Below, piece by piece: positions 44,754 through 54,648 of a stretch of 60,352 bases of DNA; position 1 is the first letter of the stretch, and each line of letters begins with the position of its first letter. A program made the position numbers and the translations under genes. The stretch lies in NCBI GenBank assembly GCA_018819135.1, contig JAHJQK010000073.1, positions 1 through 60,352 on the forward strand. Direction: 5' to 3'. The notes beneath the pieces were generated by a model that had not been told where the DNA came from, searched no databases, and saw only the letters and a program-made list of their open reading frames with translations. This stretch comes from Pseudomonadota bacterium. Lineage in GTDB: Bacteria > Desulfobacterota > SM23-61.

Positions 44754-46145
44754 TCACCACTTCTTTTTCATCCGGGCGGCAAAGAAACCATCCAGGCGAT
44801 AATTTTCCCTAAGGATGATCATTTCCGGGTAAGTGCGCAGGAATCCTTTCTCGTCGACCAAGGGCTGCCAGGATTCCGGGACAATGAAGCGCAGGTCTTC
44901 AACCTGAAAATCTTTGTGCCTGCCCAGAAAGTCTTCCACCACGTAATCATTTTCTTCCCGGGTCATCGTACAGGTACTATAGACCAAAACCCCCTCCTTT
45001 TTCAAGCGTGAACAAACGTTTTCCAGGAGGGCCATTTGCAACCCTTGCAGGCGCCGAGCGTCTTGGGGTTTCCGGCGCCATTTGACTTCCGGATTGCGGT
45101 GCAGGATTCCCAGCCCCGTGCAGGGAGCGTCGATCAGGATGCGGTCGAAGATGAATTGGGCAAGGAGGGGGAGAGGCTGGATCGCATCGGTTTGAAAAGT
45201 TTGAATGGTGGATATTCCCAGCCGCCGGCAGTTTTCCTGGATGACCTCCACCTTGGGGCGGTGAAGGTCCAGGGCGATGATTTCTCCCCGATCTTCCATG
45301 AGCTGGGCCAGATGAGTGGATTTTCCCCCCGGGGCGGCGCAAGCGTCCAACACTCGCTCACCGGGTCGTGGGTCGAGAAGATGAGCGATGACTTGGGAGG
45401 CTTCGTCCTGCACGAAGTACATTCCTTTTTGGAACAACTCATCCTCGGCCAAGAATGGACCTTTTTTTAGGATCAACCCCTCGGGGGAAAAGGGGGTCGG
45501 AAAGGAATCGATACCCGCGGCTTTCAATTTTTCCCGCAGGGCTTCCCTGGAGGTTTTTAAAGTATTCACCCGCACGGTGAAGGGAGGCCGCAGATTGTTG
45601 GCAGCGCAAATTTTCTGGGTCAGCTCCGGGCCAAAATCCTTTACCCAGCGTTCGACCATCCATCGTGGGTGGGAAAGGGCCTGAGTAATGTATTCGATAG
45701 GGTGGGAAGTGAAGGGCGGAAAAACCTCTTGATTTTTTTTACGGGCAATGGCCCTGAGGATGGCGTTGACAAAGGCGCTCATTTTTTCATTTTTAAAAAT
45801 AGCCTTGGCCAGGCGGACGGATTCATTCACGGCGGCAGAGTCAGGAACCCGGTCCAGGAACAAGATCTGGTAGGCTCCCAACCTTAAAAGTTGGATTAAT
45901 TGGGAATTGATATTTTTCTCCGGATACTTGGAAGCGAGGTGAATGGCCAGGTCGATCCTCCCCCGCCAGCGAAGAGTCCCCAGGACCAATTCCAAAAGAA
46001 AGGCCCGGTCTAATGGCCGCCAATGCGGGTTCTTGGCAAAGGTTTGGTCGAGGGAATGGTCGGCAAAAGATCTGGAGTCTTCCACCTGCCGCAAGATTTT
46101 CCAGGCCTGCATACGAACTTCATCGAAAGCCGTCGGTTGGCCCAT
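44754..46145 (-). CDS. rsmB: 16S rRNA (cytosine-967-C5)-methyltransferase
   Basis: A 463-residue enzyme with an N-terminal NusB-like RNA-binding domain (residues about 8-140) and a Rossmann methyltransferase domain. The SAM site is LDACAAPGGKSTHLA; the two catalytic cysteines lie in IDAPCTGLG and YSTCTMTREEN. It ends with a basic tail (RMKKKW). Its position between fmt and rpe matches the common def-fmt-rsmB order. It starts 12 bases after the fmt stop. Confidence 0.95.
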   Translation of the reverse strand: MGQPTAFDEVRMQAWKILRQVEDSRSFADHSLDQTFAKNPHWRPLDRAFLLELVLGTLRWRGRIDLAIHLASKYPEKNINSQLIQLLRLGAYQILFLDRVPDSAAVNESVRLAKAIFKNEKMSAFVNAILRAIARKKNQEVFPPFTSHPIEYITQALSHPRWMVERWVKDFGPELTQKICAANNLRPPFTVRVNTLKTSREALREKLKAAGIDSFPTPFSPEGLILKKGPFLAEDELFQKGMYFVQDEASQVIAHLLDPRPGERVLDACAAPGGKSTHLAQLMEDRGEIIALDLHRPKVEVIQENCRRLGISTIQTFQTDAIQPLPLLAQFIFDRILIDAPCTGLGILHRNPEVKWRRKPQDARRLQGLQMALLENVCSRLKKEGVLVYSTCTMTREENDYVVEDFLGRHKDFQVEDLRFIVPESWQPLVDEKGFLRTYPEMIILRENYRLDGFFAARMKKKW

Positions 46146-46157
46146 GAAAACCCTTCC

Positions 46158-47099
46158 TCATTCGCCCAAACGTACGCCGGCCTGCAGAGGATGGCCCCGC
46201 AGGAATTCAGCCACGCCCATGCGCGGGCGGTTGGCCAGCTGGAGTTCCCGGACCAATAGATCCCCTCGACCGGTGGCGATATGCAACGCTTCGGCGCCTA
46301 CCCGGGTGATGGTTCCAGGGGCTTCCCGGACATCTTTTCCCCTTTCCATTGGGAAATCCGGGCGAAAGAGCTTTAACATAAGCCCCCTCCAGAAAGTGAA
46401 GGCTCCGGGCCAGGGGTCGAAGGCCCGCAGAAAGTTAAAGAGCTCATGCGCCGGATGATCCCAGTTGATCCGCCCCGCCTCTTTATCAGTTTTGGGAGCA
46501 TAAGTGGCTTGGGAATGGTCTTGCGAACGAGGGTTGATCCGGCCTTTTTCCAGGCCGTCAAGGGTTTGCCGGAGCAGGTCAGCGCCCATCAGGGAAAGCC
46601 GGTCATGTAAGGTTCCGGCAGTGTCTTCCCCTTCAATGGAGGTTTCGGCCGTGAGCAGGATCGGGCCGGTATCCATTCCAACATCCAGGAACATGGTGGT
46701 TACTCCGGTCCGGGTTTCCCCGTTGAGGATGGCCCAGGTTATGGGCGCCGCTCCCCGGTATTGCGGCAGGAGGGAGGCATGGACATTCACACATCCCCGG
46801 GGGGGGATCGAGAGGACGGAAGAAGAAAGAATTTGCCCGTAGGCCACAACCACGATGAGCTCGGGTCGGAAGGATTGTAAAACCTCCAGGGAAACGGGAT
46901 CCCGGATTTTTTCCGGCTGGAAGATGGGAAGGTTCCGGGCCAGAGCCAGGGATTTAATGGCGCAAGGGACAAATTTTTGCCCCCGACCTTTGGGCCGGTC
47001 CGGTTGGGTGACCACCGCTAAAACTTCGTGAGAAGACCCCAGGAGATTTTCCAACGATGGAAGAGCGAATTCAGAGGTGCCGAGGAAGAGAACTTTCAA
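46158..47099 (-). CDS. fmt: Methionyl-tRNA formyltransferase
   Basis: Formylates initiator Met-tRNA. This 313-residue protein starts KVLFLGTSEFALPSLE and contains the formyl-folate site NVHASLLPQYRGAAPITWAI and MDTGPIL, followed by the C-terminal OB domain (residues about 205-310). The length is standard. Its start overlaps the def stop by four bases. def and fmt act in opposite order on the same formyl group and are nearly always paired. Confidence 0.96.
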   Translation of the reverse strand: MKVLFLGTSEFALPSLENLLGSSHEVLAVVTQPDRPKGRGQKFVPCAIKSLALARNLPIFQPEKIRDPVSLEVLQSFRPELIVVVAYGQILSSSVLSIPPRGCVNVHASLLPQYRGAAPITWAILNGETRTGVTTMFLDVGMDTGPILLTAETSIEGEDTAGTLHDRLSLMGADLLRQTLDGLEKGRINPRSQDHSQATYAPKTDKEAGRINWDHPAHELFNFLRAFDPWPGAFTFWRGLMLKLFRPDFPMERGKDVREAPGTITRVGAEALHIATGRGDLLVRELQLANRPRMGVAEFLRGHPLQAGVRLGE

Positions 47100-47611
47100 A
47101 GCTTCTTTCCTTCTTTCTTCTCCTTTTTTAGTTGGCGCTTGTACAGATCTCTTTTCAGTTGACTGAGATGATCGACAAAAAGGATCCCATCGAGATGATC
47201 AATCTCATGCTGCAGAGCAATGGACAACAGATCGTTGCCCTCAATCTCCACGGTTTCTCCCTCAAGGTTCTGGCAGCTAACCACAACCTTCTTTTTCCGC
47301 TTCACTTCTTCGGCTAAATCCGGGACGCTCAGGCATCCCTCTTCCCAGGTGCACTCCCCTTCGGAAGTTACGATCTCGGGGTTGATCAGGACCATTAGGT
47401 TTTTGGGTTGGTTCACCGGGGTTACATCGATTACGACCAAACGGAGGAGATATCCCACTTGGGGAGCAGCCAGCCCTACGCCAGGAGCGGCGTACAATGT
47501 TTCGACCATGTTCTGGACCAGCTGTCGAAGGGACGGGTCAATTTTTTCTACCGGTTGAGATTTTTTTTTCAGGTTCGGGTTGGGGTACTTCAGAATTTCG
47601 AGCACAGCCAT
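47096..47611 (-). CDS. def: Peptide deformylase
   Basis: Removes the formyl group from new proteins. The 171-residue metalloenzyme has all three family motifs: GVGLAAPQVG (near residue 45), EGCLSVP with the metal-ligand cysteine, and QHEIDHLDG with two metal-ligand histidines. A lysine-rich tail (KKEKKEGKKL) follows. It lies six bases after the priA stop and overlaps fmt by four bases. Confidence 0.96.
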   Translation of the reverse strand: MAVLEILKYPNPNLKKKSQPVEKIDPSLRQLVQNMVETLYAAPGVGLAAPQVGYLLRLVVIDVTPVNQPKNLMVLINPEIVTSEGECTWEEGCLSVPDLAEEVKRKKKVVVSCQNLEGETVEIEGNDLLSIALQHEIDHLDGILFVDHLSQLKRDLYKRQLKKEKKEGKKL

Positions 47612-47617
47612 GGCTTT

Positions 47618-50089
47618 TTATAACATATTCACAGGGTCTACATCAACTATCAATTTCACTCCGGCGAAGGATATTTCTTTTTCCGCTTGGGCCAAAACCT
47701 TCTCGGTGAAGGCGTGGAGAACCGACCATCTCTTTCCTTTTAAGAGTATCTGGTAACGGTTTTTCCCCTTGAGCCGGCCCAGAGGAGCCATGGTTGGCCC
47801 CAGTACTTCAATTTGCCCTTGAAACTTCTTTTCCTTGGGTAATATTCCGGCAATCAGTTGCTCCATGGCTTTGGCCAAAAGGAGGATCCGAACTGGGGAG
47901 TTTCCTTCCATCCGCAGATTGATTAAGCGGGTAAAGGGAGGATAGCCCAGCTCTTTTCGGTATTGGGCCTCCTGTTGATAAAAGGCCAAAAAGTCCTGTT
48001 GCTGAGCCAACTGGATGCTGTATTGATTCGGGTTATAGGTCTGGATGATGACTTTTCCCGGTAAAGACCCTCTTCCAGCCCTGCCGGCCACCTGGGTAAG
48101 CAGCTGGTAGGTACGCTCCCCGGCCCGAAAATCAGGAACGTTCAAGGACAAATCGGCGGCCAATACCCCCACGAGAGTAACCCGGGGGAGGTCGTGCCCT
48201 TTGGTGATCATCTGCGTTCCCACCAAAAGGTTCACTTCACCCTTACGAAGCTGATTCAGAATCTTTTGGTGCGATTTTTTGCGGGCCGTCGTGTCGCGGT
48301 CCATGCGGGCCACTTGGGCTTGGGGTAGTTTCTTCTTGACTTCCTCCTCCAAGCGTTGGGTGCCCAACCCGAAAAGCAGGAGATGGATGGAGGCGCACTC
48401 CGGGCAGCGGGGTAGGGCGGGAACGGAAAAGTTGCAATAATGGCAATGAAAGGACTTGTCGGAAAGGTGGTAATTCAAAGAAACGCTGCAGTTGGGGCAC
48501 TTGTAGACGAATCCGCAATCGCGGCAGAGGGCGAAGGTGGAAAAACCACGCCGGTTCAAAAAGAGGAGAGCTTGCTCTCCCCGTTCGGTATTCTCCTGCA
48601 AGGCTTTTTCCAGAGCCCGGGAAAAAATCAGACGTTCTTTCCCTTCTCCCTGTTCCTGGCGCATGTCCACCACTTGAATTTCCGGCAAAGGGCGGTGGTC
48701 GATACGATGGGGAAGAGCGAGATACCGGAATTTTTTTTCTAAGACATTGTAATACGATTCCAGGGAGGGAGTGGCCGAGCCAAGTACCACCACTGCTTTT
48801 TCCATCTTCCCGCGAACCAGAGCCAAGTCCCGGGCATGGTAACGAACTTTTTCTTCTTGTTTGTAGGAAGGGTCATGTTCTTCATCTACAATGAGGATCC
48901 CCAAGCGGTCCAAAGGGGCAAAAATCGCCGAGCGGGCACCGATGACTAAATTCACCAACCCTCTTTTCATTTTGCGCCATTCATGATAGCGCTCTCCCGG
49001 GGTGAGCCCACTGTGCCAAACGGCCATGGGATATTCGATGCGTGACCGGAAATAGGCGACCAGCTGGGCGGTAAGGGCAATCTCCGGGACCAAAAGCAGA
49101 GCTTGTTTCCCTTGGGCCACGGCCTCTTCGATTACGCGTAAGTAAACTTCGGTTTTGCCGCTGCCCGTGACCCCATGCAGGAGAAAGGAATGGGATTTTT
49201 GCGAGTGGAGGGCCTGAGAAATTTCTCCGATAACCTGTTTTTGCTCTGCGGTCAATAAGGATGGTGGGCCGTCCATCCACTCTTCTATTCCTTCCCAGGA
49301 TAATTGGCGGATTTCTTCCTTCTGGACAATTTCTATTAAATTATTTTTTTGCAATTTTGACAAGATCGGCAATGAATTATTATATTTTTCTTTAAAAATT
49401 GAAACGGGGAGTTCTCCTGCTTCCTGGATAAAACTCAGGGCTTCTTTTTGCCGGGGAGAGAGGGGGACATCCTCGTCTATTGATAAAAACCGGATAAACC
49501 TTATCTTTTTTCCTGGGGAATGTTGCTGCCAGGATTTATCTTTTTTTTCAATAAGGCCGTCGGCGATCATTCGTTCGATCCACTGGCGATCGGGACCCAA
49601 GGACTTCTGGCGGCGCAGGGGGGAAAATAAAACTTTCTCCCCCCGTCGTTTCAGGGATTGCAGCAACTTCCTTTCCCCAGATGGGGAAGAAAGGGTTTCT
49701 AAGATTTGCAGGCCCTTCGGGGTAATGGTGTAAGTTTCCCGCTGATGAAGATGGAGGCCCGCTGGCAGGGCGGTTTTGATGACTTCCCCTATAGGCTGGA
49801 AGTAATAGCGCGAGACCCATAGCAGAAAGGTTAAAAAATTTTCCGTAAGGGAAAAGTCTTCAGGCAAAACCTGGTGGATCGGGAGGATTGTTTTTTGGGG
49901 GGGAAGCGTTTTGGCCGTTCCGAGCACATACCCGGGGAGAAAACGCCGCCCGAAAGGGATCCACACCCCCTTCCCGGGAACGGCTGCTGGTTTCATCTCT
50001 TCCGGGACCTCGTAGACAAAGGTCCGGCGGATCGGCAGCATCACAGCAACTTCGACAAATTGCTTTGTAGGGGTCAGTTCCAATTGCAC
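47618..50089 (-). CDS. priA: Primosomal protein N' (replication restart helicase)
   Basis: PriA reloads the replisome at stalled forks. The 823-residue protein has an N-terminal DNA-binding domain (FVEVAVMLPIRRTFVYEVP), Walker A GVTGSGKTEVY, the DEAD-like box VDEEHDPSYK, a zinc region inserted between helicase lobes (CRDCGFVYKCPNC, then CHYC and CPEC; eight cysteines), and motifs V-VI (LVGTQMITKGHD, QVAGRAGRG). The start is GTG 50089 with a poor ribosome binding site; an in-frame start further in would remove conserved residues. It heads the operon priA-def-fmt-rsmB-rpe-cyclase. Confidence 0.95.
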   Translation of the reverse strand: MQLELTPTKQFVEVAVMLPIRRTFVYEVPEEMKPAAVPGKGVWIPFGRRFLPGYVLGTAKTLPPQKTILPIHQVLPEDFSLTENFLTFLLWVSRYYFQPIGEVIKTALPAGLHLHQRETYTITPKGLQILETLSSPSGERKLLQSLKRRGEKVLFSPLRRQKSLGPDRQWIERMIADGLIEKKDKSWQQHSPGKKIRFIRFLSIDEDVPLSPRQKEALSFIQEAGELPVSIFKEKYNNSLPILSKLQKNNLIEIVQKEEIRQLSWEGIEEWMDGPPSLLTAEQKQVIGEISQALHSQKSHSFLLHGVTGSGKTEVYLRVIEEAVAQGKQALLLVPEIALTAQLVAYFRSRIEYPMAVWHSGLTPGERYHEWRKMKRGLVNLVIGARSAIFAPLDRLGILIVDEEHDPSYKQEEKVRYHARDLALVRGKMEKAVVVLGSATPSLESYYNVLEKKFRYLALPHRIDHRPLPEIQVVDMRQEQGEGKERLIFSRALEKALQENTERGEQALLFLNRRGFSTFALCRDCGFVYKCPNCSVSLNYHLSDKSFHCHYCNFSVPALPRCPECASIHLLLFGLGTQRLEEEVKKKLPQAQVARMDRDTTARKKSHQKILNQLRKGEVNLLVGTQMITKGHDLPRVTLVGVLAADLSLNVPDFRAGERTYQLLTQVAGRAGRGSLPGKVIIQTYNPNQYSIQLAQQQDFLAFYQQEAQYRKELGYPPFTRLINLRMEGNSPVRILLLAKAMEQLIAGILPKEKKFQGQIEVLGPTMAPLGRLKGKNRYQILLKGKRWSVLHAFTEKVLAQAEKEISFAGVKLIVDVDPVNML

Positions 50090-50104
50090 AAAATTATTTC
50101 AATA

Positions 50105-50224
50105 CGGTGTTCGCTGAGATCGCAGAGAAAAATATGTTTAAAAAAACAAAAAGCGATATGGTAAGGCGAAAAAGAACAAAACATTATGACGTATCTCTGT
50201 GTTCTCTGCGTTCTCTGTGGTGAA
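50105..50224. repeat. CTCTGCG-type intergenic inverted repeat
   Basis: CGCAGAGAA (50121-50129) and TTCTCTGCG (50202-50210) are perfect complements, and further CTCTGTG copies follow up to 50219. It is a different element from the ACACAGAT family. It lies between the histidine kinase gene and priA, both on the minus strand. Confidence 0.6.
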
Positions 50225-50233
50225 TAGAGTATT

Positions 50234-51970
50234 TTATTCCGACAGGGGAAAGCGGATCAAGAAAGTGGCGCCAACTCCCGGATGGTTGACCACCTCGATT
50301 TCTCCCTGGTGCTGGGTAACAATTTTATGGGCAATGGCCAGGCCTAAGCCTGTACCATCCTGTTTGGTAGTGAAAAAAGGGTTGAAAATATTATCCAGGA
50401 CCTCCAGTGGAATTCCCCCGCCGGTGTCGCTAACTTCAACCTGAATAAATTTACGCTCTCCCTGTTCCCGGCAGGAGGTTTTTACGACCAGATTTCCTTC
50501 TTTCCCGATGGCCTGCATGGCGTTCACCAGGAGGTTAAGAAAAACCTGATTGAGCTGCTGCGGGTCGCTAAAAAGGGGAGGCAGGTTGGGGGCCAAATTT
50601 TTGGTGACCCGAATGTTCCGATCATGAAATTCGCTATCGAGTATGAAAAGGGTGTCTTCCAAGATGCGATTGAGTTCGTAATGGCCAGTGGGAATGGAAG
50701 GTTCCTTGGAGTAGGCCAGGGTCGCGTTGAGGGTGCTTTCGAGCCGCTTTACTTCCTTGAGAATGATACGGATATATTTTTTCTCCGGAGAATTTTCCTG
50801 AAAATTCCGTTCGAGTCGGCGGGCAAACCCTCCGATGGAAACCAAGGGGTTCTTGATCTCATGGGTAATCGAAGCCACCACCTCCCCCAGGGCGGCCAGC
50901 TTTTCGGACTGAATGAGCCGGTTTTGGGCCTGGAGAAGCTGAGTGTTAATCTCCTGCAGGTTACTGTAGAGGCGGGCGTTCTCGATGGCAATGGCGATTG
51001 GAGAAGCCATAGTGGTGAGGAGATTTTTATCCTCTTCATCGAAAACTTTCACCGGGCGCCATTCGCGGTAGAGACTGAAAAGGGTCAGGGTTCCGATGGT
51101 CTTGGACCGGAAGATCAAAGGTACACAGATGATCGATGATATTTTTTGGGGAAACTTGGCAAAAGAATAAGGGGATATTTGAACATCAGAGATCAGAATG
51201 GGTTCATGGGTCAGGGCTACGGCACCGGCCACGTCTTCTCCCAGGGGAACCTGTTGGGGCGGGCCGGCTTCATCTGGTTCATCCCTTAATCCATAGGTGG
51301 AGACAACTTTCAGCATACCCCCTTCTTCGTCGAGGAGGCGCAGGATCGCGCCATCGGCCTGAAGGACCTGGGCGCTGTTCAGGGTAATGAGGTTGAGCAA
51401 TTCTCCTAACTCGAGGGTGGAGCTGATGGCATTGCTGATGGCCTGCAGGGTGCTTAACTGGGCGATTCGTTTTTTCGCCTGCGTGAACACCTGGTTGCTG
51501 CGCAGGGTGCCGGCCAGCTGGCGGCAGATTACCGGAAGAAGAAAACTCTCTTCTTCGGAGAATTGGCGGGGTTGTTCTTCCAAAAAGGCCAGAACACCGT
51601 AAAGAAAAATTTCGTCAGCGACGGGGAAAAAAGCCAGAAAACGGAAGGAAGCAAAGTTTTCCGGAAGCGGAAGGCTCCATAGAGCAAGCTGAGCAGCATC
51701 GGGAATGATCATCGGTTTTTTTTGCAGAAGAAAGGCTCCCCAGGTTTCCTCCCCTACAGGAAAGCTGAGACCGGCGGGAAGATTCGGGTGCTTGGCACTG
51801 CAGAGTTTCAAGAAAACCCGGCCTTCCCTGGGGTCCCAGATAAAAAGGGCGCAATAAGGAACGGAGAAAGAATGAGACAGGAAGTCCACCAGATGCCCCA
51901 GGCGTTGGTCGACGTCTACGGGAGCGTTCGATATTTCGATAACCCTGGATAAAATCTCGCGGGAATTCAT
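50234..51970 (-). CDS. GAF-domain sensor histidine kinase
   Basis: A 578-residue cytoplasmic kinase with no membrane segments. Two GAF sensing domains (residues about 20-150 and 185-335) precede a HisKA dimerisation domain with the phospho-accepting histidine in ITHEIKNPLVSIGGF and a HATPase domain with NQVFLNLLVNAMQAI (N box), DTGGGIP (G1), FNPFF (F box) and GTGLGLAI (G2). Its start overlaps the glgA stop by four bases, so it is co-expressed with glycogen genes. There is no response regulator next to it, so its partner must be encoded elsewhere. The GAF ligands are unknown. Confidence 0.92.
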   Translation of the reverse strand: MNSREILSRVIEISNAPVDVDQRLGHLVDFLSHSFSVPYCALFIWDPREGRVFLKLCSAKHPNLPAGLSFPVGEETWGAFLLQKKPMIIPDAAQLALWSLPLPENFASFRFLAFFPVADEIFLYGVLAFLEEQPRQFSEEESFLLPVICRQLAGTLRSNQVFTQAKKRIAQLSTLQAISNAISSTLELGELLNLITLNSAQVLQADGAILRLLDEEGGMLKVVSTYGLRDEPDEAGPPQQVPLGEDVAGAVALTHEPILISDVQISPYSFAKFPQKISSIICVPLIFRSKTIGTLTLFSLYREWRPVKVFDEEDKNLLTTMASPIAIAIENARLYSNLQEINTQLLQAQNRLIQSEKLAALGEVVASITHEIKNPLVSIGGFARRLERNFQENSPEKKYIRIILKEVKRLESTLNATLAYSKEPSIPTGHYELNRILEDTLFILDSEFHDRNIRVTKNLAPNLPPLFSDPQQLNQVFLNLLVNAMQAIGKEGNLVVKTSCREQGERKFIQVEVSDTGGGIPLEVLDNIFNPFFTTKQDGTGLGLAIAHKIVTQHQGEIEVVNHPGVGATFLIRFPLSE

Positions 51971-53439
51971 TCTTTTCCGTTGCGGTTTTTTTTCTTCGCC
52001 AAAGTTTCTTGATAAACTTTCAGGTACGCCCTGGCCGATTGTTCCCAGGAAAAGTCCGCGGACATGCCCCGCAGCATCAGTTTTTCCCAGGCAACTTGGT
52101 TGCGGTAAACCTGCAGGGCCCGCTTGATTGTTTCCCAGAGGTATGAAGGGGAATAGTCCCCAAACTTGAAACCATTCCCTCCCTGGTTCGTGGGGGTGAA
52201 GTCTTGGATGGTATCGTCCAGCCCTCCCGTAGCCCTGACGATGGGCACCGTGCCGTATTTCAAACTGTAAATCTGGTTCAACCCACAGGGTTCAAAGCGG
52301 GAAGGCATGATGAACATATCCGCGCCGGCTTCAATCTTGTGGGCCAAGGCGTTGTCAAAGCCGATCTTTACGCCGACCTGTTGAGGGTATTTCTCGCTGA
52401 ATTTCTGGAATTGAAGGTGGTATTTCTCCTCCCCCGTCCCCAGGAGTACAAACTGCAGGCCAAGATCCATCATTTTTTCCATGTTGGCGACAATAAGGTC
52501 GATACCTTTCTGCTCGGCCAGGCGGGAAATGGACCCGATGAGGGGTACGTCTTCTTTGGTGGGCAGCCGGAATTCCCGCTGCAGGTCGGCTTTACACTCC
52601 CTCTTGCCCGTCAAATCGGACGGACCATACTTCTGCTTGATGAACGGGTCCGATGCGGGAGACCATTCTCCGTAGTCCACCCCGTTCAAGATTCCATAAA
52701 GGTCTTTCCGGCGGTCCTGAAAGACTCCTTCCAAACCACAGCCGAATTCTTCGGTCTGAATTTCTTCCATGTACTTGCGGCTAACGGTGGTGACGGCGTC
52801 GGCAAAAACAATTCCCCCCTTGAGAAAGTTGATCTTGCCGTAGAATTCCAGGGCTTCAGGAATAAAAAGCTCCCAGCCCAAGTTGGTCATGGGCATATCA
52901 TAATGCCAGAAAAGGCCTTGGTAGGCCAGGTTGTGGATCGTAAAAACAGAAACAGATTGCCCCAGCGAAGAAGGATCCCGGTAGAGCGTCTTGAGGTATA
53001 CAGGGATCAGGCCGGTTTGCCAGTCGTTGCAGTGAATGATGTCGGGCTGTAGTCTCAGGGCCAGGGCTACCTCTAAGACCGACCGGGAGAAGAATATAAA
53101 GCGTTCGGCGTTATCCTCGAAGTCACCGTTGGTCGTTCCATAAAGTTGATCCCGATGATAATAGGTATCCTGGCGAACGAGCAGGGCGTTGAAGCGCGGT
53201 GCCAATTCGACGGCATAAACTTCGGCTTCTTCCATCTTTTGGGCGACAGGAACCTGCAGCTCAATCTCTTTCTTGATGAGCTTGAACTTTTTCTCGTTAA
53301 TCTGGCAATATTTCGGTAATATCAGGGTGACTTCATGACCCATTTGAGCCAGAACTCTGGGCAAGGTGCCGGAAACGTCTCCCAACCCTCCAGTTTTGGC
53401 AAAAGGAACGGCTTCGGAAGTGGCGAAAAGAATTTTCAT
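51967..53439 (-). CDS. glgA: Glycogen synthase (ADP-glucose type)
   Basis: Extends alpha-1,4-glucan from ADP-glucose. This 490-residue GT5 enzyme begins KILFATSEAVPFAKTGGLGD with the ADP-glucose-binding KTGGL, has the long N-terminal GT5 domain (HCNDWQTGLIPVYLKT) and the C-terminal MPSRFEPCGLNQIYSLKYGT with the catalytic glutamate. AAGGAGGGG precedes ATG 53439 and overlaps the galT stop region. With galT and the GH57 protein upstream it marks a glycogen metabolism group. Confidence 0.95.
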   Translation of the reverse strand: MKILFATSEAVPFAKTGGLGDVSGTLPRVLAQMGHEVTLILPKYCQINEKKFKLIKKEIELQVPVAQKMEEAEVYAVELAPRFNALLVRQDTYYHRDQLYGTTNGDFEDNAERFIFFSRSVLEVALALRLQPDIIHCNDWQTGLIPVYLKTLYRDPSSLGQSVSVFTIHNLAYQGLFWHYDMPMTNLGWELFIPEALEFYGKINFLKGGIVFADAVTTVSRKYMEEIQTEEFGCGLEGVFQDRRKDLYGILNGVDYGEWSPASDPFIKQKYGPSDLTGKRECKADLQREFRLPTKEDVPLIGSISRLAEQKGIDLIVANMEKMMDLGLQFVLLGTGEEKYHLQFQKFSEKYPQQVGVKIGFDNALAHKIEAGADMFIMPSRFEPCGLNQIYSLKYGTVPIVRATGGLDDTIQDFTPTNQGGNGFKFGDYSPSYLWETIKRALQVYRNQVAWEKLMLRGMSADFSWEQSARAYLKVYQETLAKKKNRNGKE

Positions 53440-53450
53440 CGATCCCCTCC

Positions 53451-54449
53451 TTAGGCGCTCAGCTCCCTTAAAAATTTAGCGGCTTCTTCGGGAGGGGTTG
53501 GATTGATGAAAAAACCGGAACCCCACTCGAATCCTGCAAACTTCGTGAGCTTGGGAATGATCTCAAAGTGCCAATGGTAATACTCCAGATTTCTCTCCTT
53601 AAACGGGGTCGTATGGAGAGTAAAATTGTAGGGAGGAAAGTTCAAGGCTTTCTCCAGGCGTTTTAAGGTTTCCAAGAAAATCAACCCCAGAGACTGGATT
53701 TCCTGGGCCTGGCTCTCTTCAAAAAAAGAGTTATGGCGCTTGGGGAGAATCCAAGATTCAAAAGGGGCGAAAGAGGCGAAAGGGTTGATGACGATGAATT
53801 CCGAATTTTCTAAAACGACCCGTTCCCCCTGCTGAATTTCTTGACGGACGATGTCGCAGAAGATGCACCGTTCTTTGTAGCCGTAATAATCCTTTGCTCC
53901 GGTCATCTCCTCCGTAACCAGGTGGGGTACGATGGGCAGGGCGATTAACTGCGAATGGGGATGCTCGAGGGTAGCTCCGGCTGCCTCACCGTGATTTTTA
54001 AATAGCATGGCATAGCGCAGGCGGATGTCCCGGCGCAAGTCCAGCATGCGGTCCCGGTAGGCCCAGAGAACCTCCTCGAAATGTTTGGGGGAGAGATGGG
54101 TAAGGGTTTCCTCATGGTTAGGGGTTTCGATGATCACTTCATGGGCTCCGATGCCACTCATCTTATCGTAGAGCCCAACCCCCTCCCGGTTAATTTCCCC
54201 TTCTACGCGCAGTGCAGGAAATTTATTGGAAACTACCCGCAGACGCCATCCCGGTCCATTGTCCTGCGAGCCCTCCTGCCGGAAGGCTAAAATTTCAGGG
54301 GGAGTTTTATCCTCGTTTCCCGGGCAGAAGGGGCAGAAACCGCCTTTGGGCTTGTGATTCTGGACTCCGAAATCGGATGGTCTTCTACCCCTTTCGGTTG
54401 AAATAATTACCCATCGGCCGGTTACCGGGTCCTTGCGTAATTCCGACAT
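53451..54449 (-). CDS. galT: Galactose-1-phosphate uridylyltransferase family protein
   Basis: A 332-residue HIT-superfamily transferase. The active-site histidine motif is EHPHSQLIALP; a zinc pair occurs in CPFCPGNED and another pair at CIFCDIV. It begins ELRKDPVTGRWVIISTERG, as GalT proteins do. In this non-enteric group the enzyme may use other sugar phosphates, for example as an ADP- or UDP-glucose pyrophosphorylase-like transferase, which would fit its location next to glgA with no other galactose genes. AAGGAGG precedes ATG 54449. Confidence 0.9.
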   Translation of the reverse strand: MSELRKDPVTGRWVIISTERGRRPSDFGVQNHKPKGGFCPFCPGNEDKTPPEILAFRQEGSQDNGPGWRLRVVSNKFPALRVEGEINREGVGLYDKMSGIGAHEVIIETPNHEETLTHLSPKHFEEVLWAYRDRMLDLRRDIRLRYAMLFKNHGEAAGATLEHPHSQLIALPIVPHLVTEEMTGAKDYYGYKERCIFCDIVRQEIQQGERVVLENSEFIVINPFASFAPFESWILPKRHNSFFEESQAQEIQSLGLIFLETLKRLEKALNFPPYNFTLHTTPFKERNLEYYHWHFEIIPKLTKFAGFEWGSGFFINPTPPEEAAKFLRELSA

Positions 54450-54648
54450 TCATTCCTCCTTCGCACCAGAAACTGACCGCACGGAAGCGACATTTGGCGT
54501 TTTCACTGCACTTCCATTGTAGCTGCCTGTTGATGAAAAAGGAAGCTTTTATAGGTGGCGACGGTCACCTTTCCATGGCGCTGGCCTAGCCCGCTTTCCC
54601 GTTGCCACAAGAGGGACAAGCTGAATGAAATTCCCGGTTTTTTTATCT

